Source: Methylobacterium durans
Lineage (GTDB): Bacteria; Pseudomonadota; Alphaproteobacteria; Rhizobiales; Beijerinckiaceae
DNA: 64,000 nt
Assembly (NCBI RefSeq): GCF_003173715.1
Contig: NZ_CP029550.1
Location: 5,720,001 to 5,784,000 of the forward strand
Direction: 5' to 3'
The notes under the pieces: generated by a model
What the model saw: only the letters and a program-made list of their open reading frames with translations
Databases searched by the model: none
What the model was told of the DNA's origin: nothing
In this document: piece after piece, positions 1 through 8,413 of the stretch
Layout of the letters: each line of letters opens with the position of its first letter
Position numbering within the stretch: the first letter of the stretch is position 1
Translations under genes and position numbers: made by a program

Positions 1-143
1 AGGCGAGGCCGCGGCGCGGCCTCCTGTCGAGGCGGTTGACCGGCGCCTGCATTCAGCCTATCTCGTGCCCTCCCGCGCCGCAGGAGCCGCACAGGCCATC
101 GGACGTGGGACATCCAAGTCCGTTGAACGAGCGCGGATTTCGG
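1..143. other. no gene seen upstream of tRNA
   Basis: No convincing coding region or RNA is visible here. This is the chromosomal side of the tRNA-Gln gene that follows. Confidence 0.4.
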
Positions 144-217
144 TGGGGGATAGTTTAACGGTAGAACGGTGGACTCTGACTCCTCTAGTCCTGGTTCGAA
201 TCCAGGTCCCCCAGCCA
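144..217 (+). tRNA. tRNA-Gln, anticodon CTG
   Basis: A 74-nt cloverleaf can be read. The acceptor strand TGGGGGA at 144 pairs with TCCCCCA at 207-213, followed by discriminator G and an encoded CCA. The T-loop GGTTCGAATCC is canonical. The anticodon loop CTCTGAC places CTG at 176-178. The anticodon stem has one apparent U-U mismatch. The gene is followed within about 40 nt by the end of an integrase gene, so its 3' part is the likely attachment site of an integrated element. Confidence 0.93.
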
Positions 218-258
218 CCTCAAAACACTACGCTTTTTCCCTTTCACGATGAGACCAT

Positions 259-1308
259 TCAGCCCCGGTCGGGCATCCGGTCGGGAAATTGTGTTCTCGT
301 TTCAAGCTTCCTGATGGCCGAAGCGGCGAGCGCCGGATCTCGGTTCAGGTAGTGGGCATCAAGGATCGACCGCACGTCGTTGAGCGAGTGGCCGGTCAGG
401 GTTGCGATCTCAGCCTCCGAGCTCTCGACGAGCGCCAAGCGGCTCACCGCGGTCCCACGCAGGTCGTGGAAGGTGAGGCCGGTGATACCGCAGGCCTTGC
501 ACGCTTTGCTCCAGGACGATCGGAAGCCGTCGCTGGTCCAAGGCCGGCCCTCAGAGTTGAGCAGGATCACCGGACTGCGTCGTTCGGTGGCGTCGAGTGC
601 CGCCTTGAGCGGTGCTCCGACTGGGACGACGACACGTGCACCTGTCTTGCCCTGCTTCAGCCGGATGCACTTCCCGTCGTAGGCCGCCCAGGTGAGGCGC
701 AGCAGGTCGCCCTGCCGCTGACCGGTCCAGAGAGCCAGGATCAGCGGGAGGCGCAGGTGGGCAGGCGCTGAGGCTAGGAACACGGCCTCGTCGGCATCCG
801 TCCATACCCGATCGGTGCGCTGCGCCCGGTACAAGCGCCCTCCCCGCTCGCACGGGTTAGCCAGGATCAGACCGCGGTCGAGCGCCCAGGACAGCACTCG
901 CGCCAGCACGCTCCAGGCATAATCGGCCTGCCGGCGGGAGCGCAGCGCGAGCCGGTCACGCCAAGCCATGAAGTTCCCGCGGGCGCGGCGATCCGTCAGG
1001 GCGCCCAGCGGGAAGTCGCCGAACTCCTTCTCGATCGCCTTGATGTGCCGGACGTAGTCCTTGCGGGTCACCTCGCTCTTGGAGAGGAAGGCGTCGCTCG
1101 CCTGGAAGCCCTGCAGGATGGAAAGCAGCACGCCTTGCTTGGGCTGCGCCCTGCCCTGAACCGCGGTGTTGTAGCTCGCGATGAACTCGGGCGTGCCCGG
1201 CTTGCCCTCTATGCGGGGGCCGCCCTTCCACGCGTACCAGTAGGTGCGCTTGGTGCCGTCGCTCAGCACTTTCGTTCGGGAATTGATCCCCTTCAGCCTA
1301 ACGCGCAT
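259..1308 (-). CDS. tyrosine-type site-specific recombinase (integrase)
   Basis: A phage or island integrase that would catalyse insertion and excision at the neighbouring tRNA-Gln. The 349-residue protein has an N-terminal SAM-like/core-binding region (about 60-145) and a C-terminal catalytic domain. Visible catalytic residues are R198 in TGQRQGDLLRL, H281 and R284 in FHDLRGT, H307 in LTGHS and Y320 in AHYL. Start chosen at MRVRLKG because it overlaps the stop of the upstream 62-residue gene; an in-frame start further up at 1410 would run through that gene. It is the last gene of a three-gene minus-strand run and ends about 40 nt from the tRNA, the classic layout of an integrative element. 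The set looks intact. Confidence 0.9.
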   Translation of the reverse strand: MRVRLKGINSRTKVLSDGTKRTYWYAWKGGPRIEGKPGTPEFIASYNTAVQGRAQPKQGVLLSILQGFQASDAFLSKSEVTRKDYVRHIKAIEKEFGDFPLGALTDRRARGNFMAWRDRLALRSRRQADYAWSVLARVLSWALDRGLILANPCERGGRLYRAQRTDRVWTDADEAVFLASAPAHLRLPLILALWTGQRQGDLLRLTWAAYDGKCIRLKQGKTGARVVVPVGAPLKAALDATERRSPVILLNSEGRPWTSDGFRSSWSKACKACGITGLTFHDLRGTAVSRLALVESSEAEIATLTGHSLNDVRSILDAHYLNRDPALAASAIRKLETRTQFPDRMPDRG

Positions 1309-1486
1309 CGCGCTTAATCCTCCATGCGTCGTACTCGGACGTCGACTCCTGCCGGACGTCCTCGCTGGAGTAGACCACGATCTTGCCGCCCTCGACCTCG
1401 ACGCGGCCAACCTTGATGCCGCCGGCCTGGGCGCCCTTAACGGCGCGAGCGATCGCAGCTTGTGTAATGATCTGACGGCGGGACAT
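1298..1486 (-). CDS. small prophage/island protein, 62 aa
   Basis: Short, strongly charged protein starting MSRRQIITQAAIARAVKGAQ. The N-terminal half could form a helix-turn-helix-like pair of helices, and the second half contains a short beta stretch (VGRVEVEGGKIVVYS). Small proteins of this kind often sit directly before integrases in alphaproteobacterial prophages and may act as recombination directionality or regulatory factors; that role is inferred from position only. Its start overlaps the stop of the upstream gene by one base, and its end overlaps the integrase start, so the three genes are translationally coupled. Confidence 0.7.
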   Translation of the reverse strand: MSRRQIITQAAIARAVKGAQAGGIKVGRVEVEGGKIVVYSSEDVRQESTSEYDAWRIKRDAR

Positions 1487-2196
1487 CAGGCCGCCACCTC
1501 CCCTTCAATCGCCTCGCCCGACATCGCTGCGCACGCTTCCGCCAGCCGACGGATCACCGCATCTCGAACCGTCACCTCATGGATGCGACCGGATGGCTTC
1601 TGCTCCTCCAGGAACAGACGATCTGCCTCCGTGAGGCCGAACTGTAGCTCTATACGTTTCCCGCTCAGATCAGCATCGCGCCGGAATCCATCGCGGAGGC
1701 TGTCAGCATTCGCGATATTCAGCATGACAGAAGCCGCACAGTCTGGCCAAACGAAGCGCACAGACCGGAATACTATCAAATCAAGCGGCTTGTTCGCACC
1801 AATCACCTTGTTGAATGTCTCGCAGATATCGTCAATATCTCTTTGATTTATGGAAAACAGCGCTTCTAGGGCTTCGCCGAACGTTTTGCATACCAGAATC
1901 TTCTTCCACCCCTTCGATGCGCGGATGTCGAAGCCTCCTTCGTTCTTGCGCACGGGGATTTGACGCAGGTTCCGGAACGTCTCGACGGCCTCGCTAACCT
2001 TTGCTGGCACATCGGTGGCATTCGCCGCGATGAGCAAATTTGCCGCTTCCAGCACACCCATGTCCGAAGCACCCCGCCCGCGCTTCGTGGTCGGCAGGTG
2101 ACCGGCCTCTCGGATTATGCGTGCGATATGCGCGATCGCAGCCTCGCCGCGCTCGTCGCCTTCAGCCAGCAACTTCACCAAACCGGGCAGCTTCAT
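1486..2196 (-). CDS. hypothetical prophage-type protein, 236 aa
   Basis: Not recognised as a named family. The N-terminus MKLPGLVKLLAEGDERGEAA suggests an amphipathic helix. The rest is a mixed soluble fold without signal peptide or membrane segment, ending in a helical, acidic C-terminus. It is the first gene of the unit that leads through the 62-residue protein to the integrase, so it most likely belongs to the integrated element. Possibilities include a regulator or a host-interaction protein, but nothing visible decides this. Confidence 0.65.
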   Translation of the reverse strand: MKLPGLVKLLAEGDERGEAAIAHIARIIREAGHLPTTKRGRGASDMGVLEAANLLIAANATDVPAKVSEAVETFRNLRQIPVRKNEGGFDIRASKGWKKILVCKTFGEALEALFSINQRDIDDICETFNKVIGANKPLDLIVFRSVRFVWPDCAASVMLNIANADSLRDGFRRDADLSGKRIELQFGLTEADRLFLEEQKPSGRIHEVTVRDAVIRRLAEACAAMSGEAIEGEVAA

Positions 2197-2409
2197 TGCT
2201 CACCTCGCCTCTAAATCTGCGTAGCACGCACAAAAATCCTTGCCAAGGTATTCTGGGCTCGACTCGGAATCTACTTGTGAAAGACGGGCGCCCCGATAGC
2301 GGCCGATCATTCCACCCTGTCAGCGGGCGCGAAGCGCTGCTGCGGAACACCAGACACGCACGGTGGTTCGGAAGCGCAGAGGGATCACTCACGATCCGGA
2401 GTGCCCACG

Positions 2410-2502
2410 ATGACCGAAGCGCTCGTCTTCTACGGCTATGTCTCGATCTTGAGCGTCTGGACCGCTTACCTCGTCTGGGACCGTGTCCATCAGCATCAGT
2501 GA
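2410..2502 (+). CDS. possible 30-aa single-pass membrane peptide
   Basis: Reads MTEALVFYGYVSILSVWTAY followed by LVWDRVHQHQ and a TGA. A GGAG lies just upstream. About 20 residues in the middle are hydrophobic and rich in aromatics, consistent with one membrane span. The peptide is below the size where coding statistics are reliable, so this is a candidate only. Confidence 0.35.
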   Translation: MTEALVFYGYVSILSVWTAYLVWDRVHQHQ

Positions 2503-2660
2503 TAGGTTCGTCGCCAGCGGCCACACACCCGGAGGGACACCGCCCGATAGGCTCGGTTGGCGAGGCATGACCCTGCGCGCCTCTCTGCTCTCGAAATCAG
2601 CGGCCATGATCTTCATTCTCGGCGAGCTGGTTGTACGCGACCGAGCGCGCCGGACAGGTC

Positions 2661-2876
2661 ATGACAGGGACGCAGGACGAGATCCTCGAGGCGCTGGACC
2701 GTCGCATTGTGGAGGCCGAGGCGCAGGTCACGGCGCTGGCAGCTGCCATCGCTGGCCTCACCAAGGCCGGCTGTGACACCACCGAGGCTGCGGCGTTGTT
2801 GCGGGACTACCAGATCTCCCTGCCGAAGCTGCACCGACAGCGATGGGCGCTTCTGGCCAGGGCACTGAAGCCGTGA
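2661..2876 (+). CDS. small hypothetical protein, 71 aa
   Basis: Starts MTGTQDEILEALDRRIVEAE and continues as an almost wholly helical protein (ALAAAIAGLTKAG, then a second amphipathic helix), probably a short coiled coil. The alternative in-frame start at 2631 adds ten residues. No recognised domain. It lies alone between the integrase module and the IS1182-type element. Confidence 0.5.
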   Translation: MTGTQDEILEALDRRIVEAEAQVTALAAAIAGLTKAGCDTTEAAALLRDYQISLPKLHRQRWALLARALKP

Positions 2877-2986
2877 GCGCGACAGAGCCGCAGCTCCATA
2901 ACGCCCAGCCGACGGATGAACGCTTCGGAGAAGCCGTCTGAGGCGGCCGAATGGCTGAAATGGGCGCGAAGCTGCCGACCGGTTTT

Positions 2987-4525
2987 GGCCGATTTCGTTG
3001 AAAAACTCGCGGTTGGCCTGGATTGAGATTTGACCGGGTGCTTGGCCGGGGGGGCTCCCGCCAGCCGGTCAGGCTAGGCTCGGCTGCCCCAGCGGGATCA
3101 GCTTGGCCAGCTTCCGTAGGTTCTGGGCGGCGGCCGCGAGGTGGAACTCGTCTCGGGCCCCGTCTGGCCCCCGCAACCGAAGCCGATCCAGCCGCAGGAT
3201 CCGCTTAAGGTGGGCAAACAGCATCTCGACCTTCTTGCGCTCACGCCGCGAGGTACGGCCCGCCTCCGAGGCGCAGATGTCGCGCGCCATCTGCCGGGCG
3301 CCCTCGTGGATCGAGCGTGGGATCTTGCGGGCGGATGCGTTGGGGCAGCATCGTGGCTTCAGCGCGCAAGCTTCGCAGTCGTACTTGCTCGCGCGGTAGC
3401 GCAGCATCCCGTCTGCGTCGACGAGCGGGGGCGGTGACCGATAGACCTTCTGGCGTTGCCGCAGGTGCTTGCCGGCCGGGCAGGTGTAGGCGTCGGCGCC
3501 AGGGTCGTAGGTGAAGGCCGACCGGCTGAAGGTGCCGTCGCGGCGCTCGGACTTATCGAAGACGGGGATGTGCGGCTCGATGCCCTGCTCGTGGGCGAGC
3601 CAGCCCAGCATCGCGGCCGAGCCGTAACCGCTGTCACCGGCGAGCCGGGCCGGGTAGAGGTCGAAGCGCTCGCGCGAGCGCACGATCATGCGCTTGGCGG
3701 CCGTGACCTCGGCCTGCCGGATCGCGGTGGTCGGCTCGACGTCCACGATGACCGCGTGGTCGAGGTCGATCAGGTAGTTGGCCGCGTAGGCGAAGTAGGC
3801 CAGCCCACCGTCCGCACCCGTCCAGCGCGCGGCCGGGTCGGCGGGGGAAACGAGCTTAGGCACGACCGGCGTCGCAGCTCCGAACGCGGCGTCGTCGAGC
3901 ACAGCCAGGTACTCCCGGGCGGCGCGGCTGACGCTCTCGGGTGGCAGGCCGTTCGTACCCTCAACACCCTTCTGCCGGTTGGCATCAGCCTTGATAAGGC
4001 TGGCGTCGACCGCGAAGCCCTCGCCGCCCACGAGCCCCTCGGCGATGCAGCGGGCGAGCACGGTCTCGAACAAGCAGCGCAGCAGGTCGCTGTCGCGGAA
4101 GCGGCCATGGCGGTTCTTGGAGAAGGTCGAATGGTCCGGCACCCGGCCGTCGAGCCCGAGCCGGCAGAACCAGCGATAGGCGAGATTGAGGTGGACCTCG
4201 TCGCACAGGCGGCGCTCGGATCGGATGCCGAAGCAGTAGCCGATGAGCAGCATGCGGATCATCAACTCGGGGTCGACCGAGGGCCGGCCCGTCGAGCTGT
4301 AGAACGGCTGCAGGTGCGCGCGTAGACCCGACAGGTCAACGAAGCGGTCGATGGCGCGCAGCAGATGGTCGGCTGGGATATGTGTATCGAGCGAGAACTC
4401 GTAGAACAGGGCACCCTGCTCGACTTGCCGAGGTCCCATCATCTGCTTCGGTCTCCGTCTCTCGACAGAAGTGAATCACCTCACGACTACCGCCGCAACA
4501 CCCGAGTTTTTCAACACAATCGGCC
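2987..4525 (-). mobile_element. IS1182-family insertion sequence
   Basis: About 1.54 kb, bounded by imperfect 23-bp terminal inverted repeats. The left end 2987-3009 starts GGCCGATTTCGTTGAAAAAC. The right end 4503-4525, read on the minus strand, starts GGCCGATTGTGTTGAAAAAC. They differ at only two positions. The element holds one transposase gene on the minus strand. The inner core GTTGAAAAACTC is shared with the 128-bp mini-element at 63231-63358. Confidence 0.88.
3069..4442 (-). CDS. IS1182-family transposase
   Basis: A 457-residue DDE transposase. The N-terminal DUF772-type region contains GRPSVDPELMIRMLLIGYCF and a conserved RRLCDEVHLNLAYRWFC. The RNase H-like core shows FAVDASLIKADA (first Asp), LAGDSGYGS (second Asp) and RKKVEMLFAHLKRIL (Glu). 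A Cys-rich insert (YDCEACALKPRC) is typical of the family. The frame is uninterrupted, so the enzyme may be active. Start is at the first Met after the right inverted repeat. Confidence 0.93.
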   Translation of the reverse strand: MMGPRQVEQGALFYEFSLDTHIPADHLLRAIDRFVDLSGLRAHLQPFYSSTGRPSVDPELMIRMLLIGYCFGIRSERRLCDEVHLNLAYRWFCRLGLDGRVPDHSTFSKNRHGRFRDSDLLRCLFETVLARCIAEGLVGGEGFAVDASLIKADANRQKGVEGTNGLPPESVSRAAREYLAVLDDAAFGAATPVVPKLVSPADPAARWTGADGGLAYFAYAANYLIDLDHAVIVDVEPTTAIRQAEVTAAKRMIVRSRERFDLYPARLAGDSGYGSAAMLGWLAHEQGIEPHIPVFDKSERRDGTFSRSAFTYDPGADAYTCPAGKHLRQRQKVYRSPPPLVDADGMLRYRASKYDCEACALKPRCCPNASARKIPRSIHEGARQMARDICASEAGRTSRRERKKVEMLFAHLKRILRLDRLRLRGPDGARDEFHLAAAAQNLRKLAKLIPLGQPSLA

Positions 4526-4763
4526 GTAAGCGGTCCGTCCGCTTCGGGGCTTGGATCATGAGAAAGCGGACGATTGATGCGGTTCAGCTGAACGCCCCGG
4601 ACAGACCCGGACCGGATCTCAGATCTATCCAAACCGAAGTTTCGACTCTTGATAGGAAGCGGACCTCTTGCAGGTAGGCAGCCACAACACGCCGGCCTCA
4701 AGCTCCTATGTGCGCCGTTGCCGCCCGCACTCACGCCGGTCGTTGGCGCCCCTCGGTGACGGA
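4526..4763. other. intergenic region with AAGCGGAC-type repeats
   Basis: No gene seen. The region contains AAGCGG-TCCGT-CCGCTT (a short dyad) just outside the IS end, and further AAGCGGAC motifs near 4563 and 4656. Similar motifs occur near 20430-20467 and next to the mini-element near 63364. Confidence 0.35.
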
Positions 4764-6818
4764 TCAACGCCCCTCTTGCCCCAGCACCAGGCGCAGCGAG
4801 CGGGCGAGCTCGTCGCGGCGGTAGGGCTTGTTCAGGACCGGCATCTCACTCTGGGCCATCACCTGACCTTCGTCGAGGTTCGCCACATAGCCTGACGTGA
4901 GCAGGACCTTGACGCCGGGCCGGAGCTTCTGTGCCTCGACCGCCAACTGCGACCCGTTCATGCCGCCGGGCATGACCACGTCGGAGAACAGGATGTCGAT
5001 GCGCTCCACGCCCCGAAGGTGCTCCAGTGCCTCGGCGGCGTTGCGAGCGACGATGACCCGGTAGCGCAACTCCTCCAGGCTCTCGACAGCCATCCTGAGC
5101 ACCTGCTCGTCGTCCTCAACCAGCAGAACCGTCTCGCCCTCGCCGGCGCGGCGCAGCGGGATCGAACTCGCCGGACCAGCGCCCGTCTCCTCGCCAGCTG
5201 GGTCGGTCGAACGCGGAAAGTACAAGCTGACCGTCGTGCCCTTGCCGATCTCGGATTCGATCTGGGCAAAGCCCTTGGCACTCCGGGTGAAGCCGTAGAC
5301 TTGGCTGAGCCCGAGCCCCGTTCCCTTGCCGACCTCCTTGGTGGTGAAGAACGGCTCGAACACGCGCTGGAGCTTGTCGGGCGGGATGCCGCTGCCGGTG
5401 TCGGTCACGGACACGACCACGTAAGGTCCCGGGGGCACGCCCTTGTCGGCGACCGCAGCCGTTCCGAGATGGACGTTGCGGCTCATCACCGCGATGCGCG
5501 CATGCCCTGTGGTGCCTTCCAGGGCATCGCGCGCATTCACGATCAGGTTCAGCACCGCCGCCTCGAACTGCGCCGGGTCGATGCGAATGGGGTCGAGGGC
5601 CGGGTCGAGATCGAAGCTGAGCTCGACGGCGCCCGTTGCCGCCCGCTCGGCAAGAGGCTTGAAGTCTAGCAGCAGGCGGTTCGGGTTGAGCGTCTGTGGT
5701 CGCAGCATCTGCCGGCGCGAGAAGGCGAGAAGCTGCTGCGTGAGCTGCTCGCCGCGCCGCGCGGCGCCCATGGCCGCCTCAGCTAAGCGCTTGACTCGGT
5801 CGATCTGCTCGGGGCGGCGCAGCATCATGTCCAGGCCGCCGACGATCACGGTAAGCAGGTTGTTGAAATCATGGGCGACGCCGCCGGTGAGCTGCCCGAT
5901 GGCCTCCATCTTCTGGGCCTGACGCAGCGCCTCTTCCGTGACGTGCTGCTCGGTGCGGTCCACCAGGATCCCGGCGATGCGGGCCGGCGCGCCGGACGCG
6001 TCATACTTGACCTGCCCTTTCGCGGCGACCCAGCGCACGGCGCCGTCCCGGCGCGTAATCCGGCATTCCAGGTCGATCCCACCGGCTTCCCGAACGGCCG
6101 AGAATGCCTTCTCGACCGCAGGACGGTCCTCCTCGACCACGTGAGCGAGAAAGGCATCGCGGGTCCACGACGGTATCGGCTCGGCGTAGCCGAAGATGGC
6201 GTCGAAACGAGGGGAGTGGCGGGAGGTTCCGTTCGCGAGATCAAGGTCCCACGAGCCCATGCCGGCCGCGTCGAGCGCAAAGGCCAGGGTCTCGCGCGCG
6301 GCCTCGACCTCGCGGGTCCGCTCGGCGACCCGCCGCTCCAGACCCTCGTTGAGGAGGCGCAGGTGCTCCTGCGTGCGTTCACGCTCGGCCAGGAGGCTGC
6401 GCGCCTGGTACTGGCGCCGGCGCGCCCGCAGCGCCGATGCGGCGGCGCTGGTCAGAGTCTCGGCGTTGATCGGGCGCTCCAGCAGGATGACGTTACCGAG
6501 CCGCGCCAGGATGCCGGCAGCGTGCTCCGACCGGCGGCCTGTCTGCCGTGTCGCCAGGACAATGAACGGGAAGTCGGACCAGGCGGGCTGCTCGTCGAGC
6601 CAGGCGAACAAAGAACGCGTGTCCGCCTCTGCGAGCGCTTCCTCGGTGACCAGCGCGGTACCGGCTCCCGCTCGCAGGCACGTCACCCAATCCGTCAGGT
6701 CGGCGCAGGTCCCGGTCGGGGTGCCGGCGCGGTTGAGCACCTGCTCGATCACGCTTGCATCGCGTCCGCGGGGCGCCAGGACGAGGACGCGACCCTCGTG
6801 GCCCGCGGGTCGGTGCAT
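4764..6818 (-). CDS. hybrid sensor histidine kinase/response regulator
   Basis: A 684-residue cytoplasmic signalling protein without membrane segments. Order: an N-terminal receiver-like region (about 8-130) that lacks an obvious phospho-acceptor Asp; a coiled linker (130-175); a PAS domain (about 180-300) ending RIAGILVDRTE; a HisKA dimerisation domain with GGVAHDFNN (phosphorylated His); an HATPase domain with NLIVNARDA, DTGSGIPPDK, FEPFFTTK and GTGLGLSQVYG; and a canonical C-terminal receiver (about 560-680) with ILFSDVVMPGG (phospho-Asp). Its start overlaps the stop of the KaiC-like gene by one base (TGATG), so the two are co-translated. The pairing suggests that the ATPase feeds into or is read out by this phosphorelay; the partner response regulator is not in the window. 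Confidence 0.92.
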   Translation of the reverse strand: MHRPAGHEGRVLVLAPRGRDASVIEQVLNRAGTPTGTCADLTDWVTCLRAGAGTALVTEEALAEADTRSLFAWLDEQPAWSDFPFIVLATRQTGRRSEHAAGILARLGNVILLERPINAETLTSAAASALRARRRQYQARSLLAERERTQEHLRLLNEGLERRVAERTREVEAARETLAFALDAAGMGSWDLDLANGTSRHSPRFDAIFGYAEPIPSWTRDAFLAHVVEEDRPAVEKAFSAVREAGGIDLECRITRRDGAVRWVAAKGQVKYDASGAPARIAGILVDRTEQHVTEEALRQAQKMEAIGQLTGGVAHDFNNLLTVIVGGLDMMLRRPEQIDRVKRLAEAAMGAARRGEQLTQQLLAFSRRQMLRPQTLNPNRLLLDFKPLAERAATGAVELSFDLDPALDPIRIDPAQFEAAVLNLIVNARDALEGTTGHARIAVMSRNVHLGTAAVADKGVPPGPYVVVSVTDTGSGIPPDKLQRVFEPFFTTKEVGKGTGLGLSQVYGFTRSAKGFAQIESEIGKGTTVSLYFPRSTDPAGEETGAGPASSIPLRRAGEGETVLLVEDDEQVLRMAVESLEELRYRVIVARNAAEALEHLRGVERIDILFSDVVMPGGMNGSQLAVEAQKLRPGVKVLLTSGYVANLDEGQVMAQSEMPVLNKPYRRDELARSLRLVLGQEGR

Positions 6819-8344
6819 CAGGCCGCTCCGCCTGGCTGGGTACCGCCCGGCAACATCGCGACCTTCCCGCGATAGGACGGAAGACCCGAGAGCACGCCCT
6901 CGAAATCATCCAGGGCCTCGCCGACTCGCAGCCCCTGGGCCGAGAACCTCAACTCGCGGATCGTGCGCTCATGCGGGTTAACCCGGCTCTTCACCACCGA
7001 GACCGCCGCGCGCACTTCGCCCTTGGCCTCGAAGAACCGGAAGAGCAGGATGCCGTCGCTCAGGTAGCTGAGGTCGATGTCGGTGCGCACGTCCCCGATG
7101 ACGCCGTGCTGGCCGAGGACCAGCAGCGTCGTGACGCCTTGCTGGTTCAGGTAGTTCAGGAGCTCGTGCATCTGCAGGATGAGGAACTCCTCGCCCGGCA
7201 TGGCATGCAGGTAGGCGTTGAGGCTGTCGATGGCGACGAACGTCGAATGGCGCTCCTCCACGGCTTGCCGGACGTGGGTGGCGAACTCCCCCGGAGCGAG
7301 TTCTGCCGGGTCGATCTGGGTGATGGTCAGCCGGCCCGCCGCGATGTGAGGGGCCAGATCCATGCCGAGCATCGCGGAACGCGTGAGCACGGTGGCGAGC
7401 CCCTCGTCGAACAGGAAGTAGGTTGCCGTTTCCCCGCGCTCCAAGGCAGCCAGCATGCACCCGACCGCGGTCGTGGTCTTTCCGACCCCTGAGGGGCCAA
7501 GGAGCAGGGTGTTGGTGCCTGGGACCAGGCCGCCGCCGAGCAGCAGGTCGAGCTCGTCTGAGCCGGTGGACTTGCCCGTCGGGTCGAAGCTCGTGTGGTG
7601 CTCGGCCGCGATCAGGCGAGGGAACACACGGATACCGCCGGTTTCCAGCACGAAGTCATGGTAGCCGCCCCGGAACTTGATGCCGCGCATCTTGATGATC
7701 CGCAGCCGACGGCGCTCGGAGCCGAACTCGCGGGGTGCCTGCTCCAGCGAGATCACCCCATGGGCGATGCTGTGGAGCTGCACGTCGCCAGTCTCTGAGG
7801 TCCGGTCGTCGAGCATCAGTACAGTGCAGGCACGCTTGGCGAAGAATTGCTTCAGGGCCAGAATCTGGCGACGGTACCGCAGCGGGTTCTGGGCCAGCAG
7901 GCGAAGCTCGGACAGGCTGTCGAACACGACCCGGGCGGGCTTCAGATCGTCGACGCGAGCGATGACGTCCTTGACGGTCTCACCAAGCTCGATCTCGGAT
8001 GGGTGCAGGATCGACTGCTCACTGTCAGGATCCAGGCCGAGTTCGTTGACGAGTTCGTAAATCTCGATGCTGTCGAGCGACCAGCGGTGCGAGGCAGCCG
8101 CGGCACGCAGCTCATCCTCCGTTTCGGAGAGGGTGACGTAGAGGCCGCGTTCGCCGCGAGCGGCGCCCTCCAGCAGGAATTGGAGCGATAGAGTGGTCTT
8201 CCCGGTGCCGGGCGTGCCCTCCAGCAGGTAGAGCCGGTTCGGCGTGAGGCCACCGCCTAGGACCTCGTCGAGGCCGGGGATGCCGGTGGATATGCGCCCG
8301 TGAGCGCCGCTCGGTGCGTCGGGGGAGGATCCGTGTTCTGCCAT
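6818..8344 (-). CDS. KaiC-like dual RecA-domain ATPase
   Basis: A 508-residue protein with two tandem KaiC-type ATPase domains. P-loops are GTPGTGKTT at about 43-51 and GPSGVGKTT at about 283-291. Acidic residues follow in LSETEDEL and FLFDEGL. In cyanobacterial KaiC the CII domain autophosphorylates at an adjacent Ser-Thr in ISTITD; here the matching stretch reads LSYLSD, so the Ser is kept and the Thr is Tyr. No KaiA or KaiB gene lies nearby. KaiC homologues outside cyanobacteria often pair with histidine kinases in stress or timing functions, and this one is coupled to such a kinase. Start chosen at MAEHGSSPDAP; an in-frame Met 13 codons upstream is possible. Confidence 0.88.
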   Translation of the reverse strand: MAEHGSSPDAPSGAHGRISTGIPGLDEVLGGGLTPNRLYLLEGTPGTGKTTLSLQFLLEGAARGERGLYVTLSETEDELRAAAASHRWSLDSIEIYELVNELGLDPDSEQSILHPSEIELGETVKDVIARVDDLKPARVVFDSLSELRLLAQNPLRYRRQILALKQFFAKRACTVLMLDDRTSETGDVQLHSIAHGVISLEQAPREFGSERRRLRIIKMRGIKFRGGYHDFVLETGGIRVFPRLIAAEHHTSFDPTGKSTGSDELDLLLGGGLVPGTNTLLLGPSGVGKTTTAVGCMLAALERGETATYFLFDEGLATVLTRSAMLGMDLAPHIAAGRLTITQIDPAELAPGEFATHVRQAVEERHSTFVAIDSLNAYLHAMPGEEFLILQMHELLNYLNQQGVTTLLVLGQHGVIGDVRTDIDLSYLSDGILLFRFFEAKGEVRAAVSVVKSRVNPHERTIRELRFSAQGLRVGEALDDFEGVLSGLPSYRGKVAMLPGGTQPGGAA

Positions 8345-8413
8345 GGTACTGTTGCGCCAAGCCTTTCCAGGTCGCCACCTCAACGCATGGCCTTAAGGAA
8401 TGCTCCTGGTTGC

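Noticed and set aside
190..217. Second attachment site for the integrase within the window
   Set aside because: No repeat of the tRNA 3' end was noticed elsewhere by eye; a computed search would be needed to exclude a short or degenerate copy.
3456..4325. Long plus-strand open frame of 289 codons
   Set aside because: Lies antisense to the clear IS1182 transposase and shows no family features; high G+C keeps opposite frames open.
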